A stretch of 64,000 nt of DNA. It comes from Rhipicephalus microplus. Its lineage: Eukaryota > Arthropoda > Arachnida > Ixodida > Ixodidae. Of this stretch, positions 54,575 through 64,000 are shown one piece after another. The stretch lies in contig NC_134709.1 in the NCBI RefSeq assembly GCF_043290135.1, positions 108,740,145 through 108,804,144 of the forward strand. Reading direction: 5' to 3'. Both the position numbers and the translations under genes were made by a program. Under the pieces are notes generated by a model. That model ran no database searches. It worked only from the letters and a program-made list of their open reading frames with translations, and was not told the origin of the DNA. How positions within the stretch are numbered: the stretch's first letter is position 1; each line of letters begins with the position of its first letter.

Positions 54575-54984
54575 AGCATTGCTGTTTTTATGGTCCTATT
54601 TTCACTAGGATGTCTTTCACTTCTCCGTCAATTGATACTAATTATTTATATTTCGTATTTTCTGATTGAAGGCTTATGTTGTTGAAATTTATGCTTTCAG
54701 ACTCCATTGTGTGTTGAAGCATCATGTCCACTGTGTGTTCATGCTCGAATAAACAAGAACTAATATTGGACACGTGCTACGTGCTGTTTGGACACAAAGA
54801 AAGACACACGAAAACCACAGGTAGAACACATCATTTGTGCTCGTGTTGTGTTTTACTTGTGGTTTTCGAGTCTTCTTTCGTGCCCAAAGAGCGCATTGCA
54901 AGTTTCAACTATGTACAGCGAACCGAACCCTACTCCAGCTTTTCTAACTGTCAAGATTTAATATACAAGTGCTAAAACTCCATT

Positions 54985-55598
54985 TTCGTAGTGTTACTTG
55001 TAAACAGGGTGCAGTTGCTTGCAGGCTTGTTCATCACCAATGAAAAGCAGTTATATGAGAACGTCTTTACTAAATACTAACCCAACTCGTTTTACGCAGC
55101 ATAATAACTTCATTCTGCCCAAAGCACGAACTAATTATGGCAAACACATAGTTAACTTTGCGGCCATTTTTTTATTATGGAACACAGTGCCATTTCTAAT
55201 AAGAATTAAAAAGCCACATAAATTTTGCCATGAATTGCAAAAATTTTTGTTATGCGACACTTACTCTTCTGCCTAACCGATTCCTCCCTCTCCATGTCAT
55301 TCTCTTTTCAGTCTCTCGTTTTTTTTTGTCATGCTATCTATGTAGAAGTATATAAACATATTTTATAATTTATATTTCCGACTGCATTTAGTTGACGAGA
55401 GCATCGTCGTTTATATGTATCTATAATTCATTTTTTAAACCCTGTATTCTCTTAGTTTCGCACTGTTGTTGCTAACCAAATACTTGTGTTTACATTTAAT
55501 AGGAGGTCCCATTTCAGTGTATACTGCGGGACCTCCTTCTGTATATTCTTTTTTGTACATCTTATTATGAAATAATAAAACTTGATTTGGTTTGATTT
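54985..55598 (+). pseudogene. 5'-truncated L2/CR1-like LINE tail
   Basis: The open C-terminus reads SSYMRTSLLNTNPTRFTQHN, then ARTNYGKHIVNF and FLLWNTVPFLIR, to a stop near 55276. This is the RT C-terminal signature (RTxYGxxSxxxxxxxLWNxLP) of the CR1/L2 group. The 3' UTR has a 9-bp perfect stem, GGAGGTCCC (55502-55510) with GGGACCTCC (55528-55536), and ends AATAATAAAACTTGATTTGGTTTGATTTTG. Confidence 0.75.
55502..55536 (+). other. LINE 3'-UTR stem-loop
   Basis: Perfect 9-bp stem with a 17-base loop, about 50 bp from the LINE 3' end. 3' stem-loops of CR1/L2-type LINEs are known recognition sites for the element's RT. That role is inferred here. Confidence 0.6.
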
Positions 55599-55599
55599 T

Positions 55600-56375
55600 G
55601 ACGTGCCACCAGAGGAGTGCCCACAGCCACTATGACATGTTGATACGGACTTGTACACACTTTGCCCTACATAAAAAAGTGTTTATTACCCCAGATACTT
55701 CGTAGGCTCCATATACAATGCATAATGATGTACTGATATGGCCAAAAAAAATGTGATAAAAAGTAATGGCACTGTACACAATGATCACAATATCATTAAT
55801 ATAAACAAGACAGGCAACGACATGCTTGATAAAAGTGAAAGAAAATTCACCAACTAAAACAGCAGAACATTTCCTCTAAAAATATTTAGCAGGAAACAGA
55901 AGAACAATGCACACACAATTCTTGGATGTACCCAATGTACACACCCTCTGCAAAAATGCAAAAAATCAGGAAAAAAGCACAAGAAAAACTGGAATGCCAT
56001 TTTCAAAACAAATATATAAAACTGGAGGCAGGGGTGGAAGCTGGAGCCCCTCAGGGAGCAGGAATAATGCTGTTTTTGGAGCAGGTGTGAAGCATCAAAA
56101 AGCGTGTTTCAGAACAGTTTAGGCTTATCAAAGGGAGTGTTTGGGAGCAATGCAAATTAGTTTCGGAATATATTTAAGAGTCCAGATACCAGTAATTTTA
56201 ACTGCATTTATTTCTGGGAAGCTCGAGGTTCCAGTGGTTTTGAAGATGTCAGTCTTTTTTGGGATACTTGAATGCAGAAATTTGTCACACGATTCAGCCA
56301 CCCGGCCGAATTTTAAGCACTTGCTGATCACCCAGCCATGTTGAACTGGTGGCTGCAAATGCCAGGCCTGCGGGG
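55600..56375. other. Unassigned AT-rich DNA
   Basis: No supported gene or repeat. Confidence 0.3.
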
Positions 56376-56379
56376 AAGG

Positions 56380-57000
56380 CGGCGCACAATCACAGTGAAA
56401 GCTAGAAGAACGGCCATTCAGAGCCTTTTCTAAACATTCATTGGATAACTGCTGCAAACACACTTGCCTGATGCCTACTACGGCATTAATAATAAAAATT
56501 TCAGGGTAGTAGGCCGGCATTCCCTATGCTATTTTTGTTACGCTATTTAACAATTACAAGAAATTTTGTGCCAATTGTTCATGGAATTATGCCTGAAGTG
56601 GGTATGCGCCACAGTTACAAAAACAAGGTTTTGCAATTGGTTATAACATAAGACGACCCAGTCGTTACGCTATTCGCATTGTGTGACGACTGCCTGCTTT
56701 TTCCCTGTCTTAAAACACTTTATAAGTCGCAGTAACACGATTGCTTTTCCCACATCAAGCCTGACTAAGGCAAGTTTGCCAGCAAGTCCCAAGCAACGGC
56801 GGGGCTCAGTGGTAGAATACTGGGCTGCCACTGAGAGGACCCGGATTCGAGCCCCGCTGTGTCATTGGTACTGCAAGGTTTCTTTTTTTTTTCTGATTTC
56901 ATGCGACGTGGTTACGGACATTGGCGGCGGCAGACAACTACAGGGCGGCGCGAGACCAGAGTTGTGATCTCGTAACAGTTTAAATTTCACTGTAAAAGCA
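56380..57000 (+). repeat. Composite interspersed repeat with tRNA-Gly-like module, copy 2 (uninterrupted)
   Basis: Partner of 37690-39120 without the nested insertions. The tRNA-like module is 56795-56865 (GGGCTCAGTGGTAGAATACTGGGCTG, GGATTCGAGCCCCGC). Its cloverleaf pairing is degraded, so it is a SINE head and not a tRNA gene. Confidence 0.7.
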
Positions 57001-58403
57001 AACATTATGCATATCTGAGGCACAAAATCATTACTTTAGTACTAGGTAGTGTGCTCCTTTACTAAATATACATAAACACGTAATTCTAAAGACCGTGGCA
57101 TTCTTGAGGCTGCGCTGAAAATGCAATGCTATGCAGAAAAGAAGGCCTTTCGACGACATTTACAGCAAAGTACGCAGATAGGTGAACAATTTTTTAGTAA
57201 ATATTTAAAAACATTGAATGCTGATAAAGCAAGCACATATAGCAATACCGGTTTTATCAATATATAAGTTATACTAATGAGAAGCTGCAGCACTATCAAC
57301 TTTTGTATGTTTTTCACAAGTAAAATTACCCACTTAGAGCAATGCTGCATTATCGGTAACAACAATAAATACTGGCTGTTGGGTGCTTGCACTGAAAGAT
57401 AATGGAAAAAAAAAAACCAGAATTTCAAGCTACTGAACTCCTGCCCACAACCTCAATGTCCCTTTCGATTTGCAGCATGCTTTGCTGCACTAAACTACAG
57501 AATTGCGGGAAAACTGACTTTAAAAATGCGCTAGGGGGCGAGGGTGGCGGTGGCTTTAATTACTGCATTTTCGAACACATAACTTGAATAAAATGTTTAA
57601 ACTTGTCAGTGTTTCGACGACCACAACTTTAGATGTCCCACGTTAGTTCTATAAGGCTTGTGGCAGTTCCTGAAAGCATCCAAATTGTCAAGCTTGTGCA
57701 TAGAAGCGCTCGTGAAGATTGCGGCCGAGGCAGAGATAAAATGAGCCGGCCATTTCCATTGCATTAAAGGCGCATACGGTAACGTCACCCATGTGCAAGG
57801 CATGCTGTTGATGGCCCCTCAGGCAGGGAGCAGAAGACTCGCCTGTCTATCGTCGGGCGAAGAAGTGTGGGCGGAGACTGTGTCGTTCGAATCGCAAATT
57901 GGAACTCCGCTCATAAGGGACCGGCCGCTGTCGCTAAGGCGCGTGCTATTTCGGTAGACATAAGCAAAGGGCCCACTTACTGCGCTTTGAAATTAGAAAG
58001 CGCGAGAATTGATTCGCTCCACGGAGTCGCCGTAATAACGCACACACACAGCGTTTTTCAGAGTTAAGCGAGATTGGGTCAAAAAGAGTTCACTGATAGC
58101 CTCACTTCGTATAACATTCCGGTTCGCTGCTATAGCATTGACTGCTTCGTCTTTGCGGCGTAACTGCGAGTGTCTCGAGCCTACGCCACCGTTTTTGTGT
58201 GCACGTCGGTGACAATAATGGGAGCTGGCTTGATCCCGAATGACGGCACATGAAGGCATCAAACACAGCGTGGGAAAAGCATCGGCGAAATGATAAGTTT
58301 CGGAGCAGAATGGCGTGGCAGAAGCGGTTTAGCGCGGCGTGGCGTAATTGGTACAGCACTTACACGCCTGACTGGAAGAAACGAAACACTAGGGCAACTC
58401 ATT
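57001..58403. other. Unassigned DNA downstream of the zinc-finger gene
   Basis: No coding feature. 58330-58370 (GGCGTGGCGTAATTGGTACAGC) is A-box-like and probably a SINE-head fragment. 57700-58350 is relatively CpG-rich. Confidence 0.35.
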
Positions 58404-58907
58404 TTTATTAAACTGAAGAAAATGCATGTTAATACAAGAAGTCAGAGTTTTGCATGATTGTTAATTGTTGTGATGCTTTAAAACAGTTATTCCTTCTGAA
58501 CTGCACAGGGCAACTAGTTTTCTCAATCCAGTCCCCACCACTATAGTCGAACATAACATGACAGTAAGCCAAGACGATGTATTCATAGTAAAATACAAGA
58601 TACAACCAGTGGGCAAACATTTGATGAAACACAGAGATCTGAGCAATACAAATGCTGATAAACACTATTAACTGATACGGTGCACCGCAGTGAAAAAGAA
58701 GGTAGACAGAAATGCACATCTGCGCTTGCCAAAGCAATGAACAGTTGTCGCTCTTGCCTGGGCGTGCACAGACAAGAATTTGTACCTGCTTTTTTTTTCT
58801 CTTTGCTAGTTCACGCTTTTTCTGTTAGCACTTGTGTTGTCCCAACTTTCTCTCGTGTCCAATGCTTGCACGCCCACTGCCTCTTACGATAGTCGAATGC
58901 ACTTTCT
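58404..58907 (-). other. Likely 3' UTR of the C2H2 zinc-finger gene
   Basis: Non-coding sequence after the stop. The first clear minus-strand AATAAA is at 58409-58404. Assignment is by position. Confidence 0.5.
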
Positions 58908-59449
58908 TCACTCCACAAAAAAGACATTCACATCGAGATGTTCGATCTTGTGTCTCTCCAGATAGTACTCCATGAGCGTCGTGTACGGGCACTGGTCGCA
59001 CTTGAAGGGTTTCTTGCCAGTGTGGCTACTACACATGTGCTTCTGCAGCATACGCTGCGTTGCAAATGTCTTCGGGCAAAGGTCGCACTTCACTTTCTTC
59101 CACGTGTGGGATTCCTCGTGATCCTTCAGCGTACTCGGGTAACGCGTCGCAAAAGGGCACAAACTGCAAAGCAGGAGAGGGTTTTCTTCGCGGCTGGGTA
59201 GTTCGAGTCTCTGGACAGGCAACTCCATGGCGGGCCCTTCCTTCAGCTCCACCTGCATGAAGTCCTCGATGGATGCTTCCAAGTCTACTCCATCGTTCTT
59301 GACAGGCACATTGGGTTCTTGCTGCTCCTCGGTGCAAAAGTGTTCGCTTCGCCCTGCATCTTGCAACGCGTCCGTGCTCTGGTTGCACTCAGCTGGCAGC
59401 GACTTTGAATATGCGCACATCTCGGAGTCGTCAGGAATCAGGAACTCAT
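58908..59449 (-). CDS. C2H2 zinc-finger protein, last coding exon (three fingers)
   Basis: A probable nuclear DNA-binding transcription regulator. The exon starts after a strong acceptor (minus CTTGCTCTGCAG, AG at 59451-59450) in phase 1 and reads (D)EFLIPDDSEMC. The Met at 59420 is thus internal, not the start. Numbering from that Met, fingers are Cys85/Cys88...His101/His105, Cys112/Cys115...His128/His133 and Cys141/Cys144...His157/His161. They are joined by TWKKV and TGKKPF linkers; the second is close to the TGEKPF consensus. An acidic Glu/Asp-rich stretch (about 30-80) precedes them. The protein ends HLDVNVFFVE. Earlier exons must lie upstream in the intron or beyond the window. Confidence 0.82.
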
Positions 59450-59455
59450 CTGCAG
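59450..59455 (-). promoter_or_regulatory. 3' splice acceptor of the zinc-finger last exon
   Basis: The minus strand reads TTGCTTGCTCTGCAG/ATGAGTTCC. The pyrimidine-rich tract and phase-1 junction are usual for zinc-finger gene introns. Confidence 0.7.
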
Positions 59456-59689
59456 AGCAAGCAAGAGTGTGTTAATAGACACTTTCCTTTCGACAGAGTA
59501 AAAAATTACACCCAGCAACATGAGATCTCAATTCAGGAAAAGGTATCCCACCAAAACCAACTTCAGCTCGGAAGTCACACAAGAACAATTATGCATTAAA
59601 ATTTTAGAAAAAGAAAGTATTGATGCAACCCACAATACATCGAGACAAATACCTGCACACAAAACATTATAAACATGTAATTGATAGAA

Positions 59690-60620
59690 TAACAAAAAAG
59701 TCACAGTTCTCCTGCAAGGGCAAAAGTAATGAATGCTATAGCAACAATTCAGAATGTTACACAAAGAATTGCAAGCAGATTGAAATGTCCAGCACGCTGC
59801 TCACGCACAAAGGATGCACGAAAACAACACACACAGAATGAGAGTGAACTAACGACATTCATGAACCATACTCATAGGTATAAATGAGCGCGAAAAGTGT
59901 CACAGCTGCAATGAAAAGCGAGCTCGTTTCACAAACTGCAGCCTGCAAAGTGACATTTGTATGCCCTGAATTTAGAAAGCAATCACTTTCGGTGAAAACC
60001 TAAAACATACGATTCTCCCCCACTGCGAGATAAGCACGCGTTGAGAGAACGAGTACATATATGAGAGAGAAAGCGAGAGATAAAGAAAAAAAGAGAAAGA
60101 AAGATAAATAGTGAGAGAACGAGTGCAGATATGAGAGAGAAATATAGGAAAGAGATGCCCGTGAGCAGTGGTAAGTGGTATATATAAATAGCTTGCTGTT
60201 TCAACGGCTCCTCGGTGGCACAGTGGTAAACGTTTCGCACTTGCGATTGAGAGGACCCAAGTTTGATTCCGTGCGCCGGAGTCTTTGTTTTTTTTTTTTT
60301 CCTTGTATTGTCATATACATGTATATAGATATGTACACATATACACTGGAACCGCATTATAACAAACTTGCATTCTACATAAAAATAAGTTCTCTTTATC
60401 AGAACATTCATTATAAAGGTTTATTCTTAACATTAAATGTATTGTGAGACTATTTTTCATTTACTTCATTATAACCTATATTTTGTTATATCCGGATTCA
60501 TTACATCGAGGTTCGAGTGTACGGTGAGTGATGGCAACAATGACACCAGCAGCGAAATCCAGCTGAGAGTGTCCATATAATTGCTATCGCAATAAAATGA
60601 GCATAGTAACAGAACACTAC
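59690..60620 (+). repeat. Large composite repeat, copy iv
   Basis: 59695-59825 matches 40970-41090 (AAAGTCACAG, GCAAGCAGATTGAAA, CACGCACAAA). 60150-60580 matches 41460-41880, including the tRNA-like module 60208-60282 (CTCGGTGGCACAGTGGTAAACG, AAGTTTGATTCCGTGCGCC). It lies in the intron of the zinc-finger gene and has no GATA array. Confidence 0.65.
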
Positions 60621-60784
60621 ATTTACCTAAGTAGCTACATGTATTAAAAAATGTTCATTAATAAAACATGTTGCACTTATACATGATCGTCATTGAATGC
60701 AAAGATGTAGAAGAGGTAAGTAAATTGCTGCAGAATGGCTTACGATAACACCTGAAGAGTTCAACCCCACCCTGCCCGTAACAG

Positions 60785-61025
60785 TTAAACGCGCCTTCAC
60801 TCAACGTAAACAATGTTCGATTCGACGTGCTCCAACAGGTGCCTCTCGGAGAAATACTCCATCATTTATTATGTGCATTTATCACACTGAAAGTCTTCTT
60901 GCAGTGCCAGTGTGGACCCACATGTGATAATTTAAATTTAATTTTTTTCAGAAGTGTCTCTGGACTCTGGCCATACTTAAATTTTTGGCAGTGGGTGCCC
61001 CCACGTCTGAACATCAATCAGGCTT
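60785..61025 (-). pseudogene. Decayed paralogous C2H2 zinc-finger exon
   Basis: The minus strand retains NYHMWVHTG (end of a finger), then after a frameshift FQCDKCT, two TAA stops, and MMEYFSERHLLEHVESN. The last part aligns with LMEYYLERHKIEHLDVN of the exon at 58908-59449. It therefore derives from a duplicate of the same final exon or gene, inactivated by stops and a frameshift. A still weaker trace of the same motif may exist at 61265-61305. Confidence 0.75.
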
Positions 61026-61059
61026 AGGGCCTTCTGTGGTGTAAGGGCAAAGATGGCAG

Positions 61060-61255
61060 TGTACAAGAAAAAGGCAGTCTCAAAACTAGGCTGAACAGGA
61101 AGGTCTTTTTTTTTTTTTTGTGACAGCGTTTCTTGACGGTTGACTGAATGTCACATTCATGCTCGAGTTCCGAGCAAGCAAAACCCTGAATCTCTATACT
61201 AACAATTTGTAAAGCTCCTTATGACATAATAAAATCATTTCTGATTCTGATTCAA
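61060..61255 (+). repeat. Probable LINE 3' end
   Basis: It ends CATAATAAAATCATTTCTGATTCTGATTC, a short-repeat tail of the type seen on CR1-like LINEs. No coding part is present. Confidence 0.4.
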
Positions 61256-62290
61256 CGCTTCTTTAAGTACTCCATCCTTGACAGGTGCTCTATGACGGTC
61301 TACTATGCATAATTATTTTTCGTGCGTAACTGTGAACATGTTCCGTGTTGAGGACTCATTCAGTTGGTATCGACTGATAATCCAGACATGCCATAGACAT
61401 CAGGAATCTGCAACACCACTGGAGCGAGAAATATTGTGCATTAATAGATACATTCCTTTGAAGAGATTGAAAATTTATACTAAGGCCCACAGGGCTCTTA
61501 TTTCAGACACTGGCACATCCTATAAATATGTATGAATACTGCACATGCTTTCTACAGAATTCTGCAAGGTTGTGAAATGAACCAGAAAGGAACCCTGACA
61601 ACCACCTATTTGCAGCACAAAGCCACAAGGAAATCTGAAGAGATTTCTCCCGATAAAAGCTTATTAGTTGCCCTAAGATCCGTCCTAGTCAAAGAATTGA
61701 CCCGGGGACCTGCGCCTTTGGGGTGCTTGCCCTTACTGATTGAGCCAGGAAGCTCAATCAGTAAGCCAGGAAGATTGTAAGTGCGAGGGCAAATCAATCA
61801 ACAACTCCAAGCACATGAATACAGGATAGTACTAATCAGTTTTGCAGGATCACACAAACTGGCAGAAAGGTTGAGATTTCTCAAAAAGCTTCTCAGCTGG
61901 AAAATTCGTCCTGGTCCCTAGATTGAACACGGGACTAGCTGAATTAGTAGAGGAACCATCCTGGAAAGGAATTAGCCCCAAGTTTGAACCTCCGACCAGG
62001 AGAAATTTTCAGGCAACTAGGATGATTTGTTTTAGAGAAATCGATAGATAAATTTTGTTATAGCTCTGTGCTACAAAGGTGTGGTTGCCAATTTGCCTTT
62101 CCAATAAACATGAACTTGAATCAACATTCTGCAGAAAAACAAAATACACAATACTTTATAAAAATGACCAACGCAATGTGCAAGACATCAGGACAATTAT
62201 AGGCACATTCACACCCTAAATATTGTGAATTAGCCATACATCCAAAAGACACAGCATACTTCCAAACTAACATAGTCATCTCTTATACAA
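61256..62290. other. Unassigned intronic or intergenic DNA
   Basis: A small inverted repeat (TGAGCCAGGAAGCTCA and neighbours) lies at 61739-61775. Another LINE-tail-like end (CCAATAAACATGAACTTGAA) is at 62100-62120. No gene is supported. Confidence 0.3.
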
Positions 62291-62307
62291 TGAATGTCTC
62301 AATTTAT

Positions 62308-62486
62308 TGATTGATTGATATGTGGGGTTTAACGTCCCAAAACCACTATATGATTATGAGAGACGCCGTAGTGGAGGACTCCGGAAATTTTGACCACCTG
62401 GGGTTCTTTAACGTCCACCCAAATCTGAGCACACGGGCCTACAACATTTCCGCCTCCATCGGAAATGCAGCCGCCGCAGCCGGGAT
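62308..62486 (-). mobile_element. Ruka SINE lacking its tRNA head, with 13-bp TSD
   Basis: Same structure as 16092-16270: body and tail only, stopping in the T-arm/B-box region at CAGCCGGGATT (plus strand). Exact TGTCTCAATTTAT repeats flank it (62295-62307 and 62487-62499). Confidence 0.93.
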
Positions 62487-62499
62487 TGTCTCAATTTAT

Positions 62500-64000
62500 G
62501 GGCAATAAACTTTCCAAATAAAGAACTTCACAATTAAAAAGATTGCAGTACTTTAACAGCAACTTATGGGTATTACCATGAAATCCCAAGAAAGTAGCCA
62601 CATACATTTTCCTGTAGCCTTTAAACATGTCTCTTCCCACAATTTTCACTGCTTCATTTGCCCAACGAGAATTAGTGAGAACAGCATAAATGCATGCATA
62701 TTCAACGAAGCATTTGATTCGAAGCTTACGTGTGCATTTTTTATTCTTAGAGGCCTTTCTATGTCATCATGAATTTTGATCCTGATGTGCGACCAAGCAA
62801 CTATTGTTTGATCTACGTTTACTCTAAAGGGGGGGGGGGGGTCTTCCTCAAGATTTTATGGTAGACATTATACCACAACAAATATCTCAAGCTTATTAGG
62901 TATAGCATGAAGTGCAATCTCACCAATCAAATGCCCTTTAAATAAAAAAAGAAGTGACTAATAAAACTGCCCTGCAACAGACCCACAACATCAACAAATA
63001 TTAGTATTACAGTGCTAATGAAACTGTATCATGTACACATTTCTCCGATGCCCACATGGAAGCAACAAGCAGCCCAGTCCACAACTGCATATTCAAGCCA
63101 TTTGCCACTTTAATAAAACCACTCATTAGTAGCTTTGTATTCAATGAGTCTCAGCCGGCTTGTTACCAGCCAATGCTTGCGAGACTTTTTTCTTTTTGCA
63201 TGCAATGTGTCGCCTCATAAAACTCCTTCAGCGCTGTCACCACCAATCTGTTGCACAGACCTAGCCGTGCAGCGTTGACGCCAACTTATATATAACTGCC
63301 CCTGTATTTTTCCCCATGATTATATTAGCGATGTTCCTCGATTCATGAAATTTCAAAGCAAAGCTTCCCATGTAAACCCTGGTGTATTTTTACAAGGATG
63401 GCTACTCTTGCCGATTCTGCCCTGTTTGATTCAGACAAAGACTGCAGTGCACCAAATAAAGTTTTTTCATTCCATTCAACTGTAGTGCATCATTGATCTC
63501 AACCATTTCAACAGGAAATTGATTGTGCTGAATTAGTCACTGTCTGGTCCTTCGACCAATTCACGAATTCATACTGACCGCCATGTCCGCCGTTGAGTCT
63601 GATCTTGGTCTACACCAAAATTTACTATAGCTTAGAAGAAAAAATGAAGTTGCAGTGCTGTTGTATACATAAAATGGTCAAAGGTTAAAGGCATATACCG
63701 ACCAAACACAAAAAGGACCTTAATATAAATAATATTTCAGCTCGTATAAAGGGGCCTTGTTCACAATAAAGTGACAGAAGGTGCGGTGATTTAAATATGT
63801 GCAAATAGATGTGTCAAATAGTGAGCAAAGGCCGAAGGAAGGGCACTTAGTTGGTGCATTCCATTTGCCCTCGAACATAAGCATTCCCGACCAGATGAGA
63901 TTGTCAAACTGGTGTTTACATTTATGCACATAAATACAGGGATCCATCCATTCCGATTGGTACCATTTATGACAAACCCCCACACTTCAGAGACTGACCT
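62500..64000. other. Unassigned DNA to the window end
   Basis: It includes a G-run at 62829-62840 and a retroposon-like end AATAAAGTTTTTTCATTCCATTC at about 63457-63479. The minus ORFs near 63720-63985 have no recognised domain. Confidence 0.3.

Noticed and set aside
56795..56865. Possible tRNA-Gly gene
   Set aside because: A and B boxes are recognisable but stems are degraded and the segment lies within a repeat also found at 38.9 kb; a SINE head, not a tRNA gene.
58938..59388. Overlapping ORFs in other frames over the zinc-finger exon
   Set aside because: Shadows of the C2H2 exon; they lack finger signatures.

Overview
This window looks like a stretch of hard-tick (Ixodida, probably metastriate) nuclear genome. 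The main evidence is a dozen full-length, truncated or diverged copies of the tRNA-derived SINE known from ixodid ticks as Ruka (tRNA-like head, body, TTAAACCCCACATATCAATCAAT-type tail). Long GATA, GAAA and TG arrays, several LINE clades, a hAT transposon and small inverted-repeat elements support this. There are no bacterial operons and no CRISPR array, and I see no intact tRNA or rRNA gene. Nearly all the DNA is transposable-element material, much of it nested. Only two segments look like host genes: a one-exon THAP zinc-finger ORF (16813-17202, +) and the last exon of a C2H2 zinc-finger gene (58908-59449, -). The latter has a decayed paralogous exon about 1.6 kb upstream in its intron.

Layout. 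0-16 kb: mostly unannotatable repeat-rich DNA with GAAA, GATA and CCTG/CTGT arrays, Ruka copies, and one older repeat present twice in opposite orientation, of which only the copy at 5.8 kb carries a Ruka. 16-19 kb: the THAP ORF between opposite-facing copies of a promoter-like repeat. 19.7-24.4 kb (-): an almost full-length CR1/L2-type non-LTR retrotransposon. 26.5 kb: a MITE with perfect 40-bp terminal inverted repeats and a 9-bp target duplication. 28-31 kb: an intact young Ruka and a 5'-truncated LINE. 34-40 kb: a MITE candidate, a decayed LINE, and a triple nest (composite repeat, then Ruka, then I-clade LINE fragment). 41-52.5 kb: inverted copies of a large composite element (tRNA-like module, GATA array, about 150-bp tandem repeats), one copy split by an L1/Tx1-like LINE and one by a hAT transposon with one in-frame stop. 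53-56 kb: a Penelope-like GIY-YIG remnant and an L2-like LINE tail. 56-64 kb: composite-repeat copies, the zinc-finger exon and its decayed paralogue.

The most notable object is the retrotransposon at 19.7-24.4 kb. Its ORF1 carries a 2A-like ribosome-skipping motif (DVESNPGP) after a hydrophobic leader. ORF1 and ORF2 lie in the same frame, separated by one UGA followed by C, with no AUG for ORF2. The 5' end is built of 273-bp monomers (exactly 91 codons) that keep the frame open. Together these suggest an element using two translational recoding events from one reading frame.
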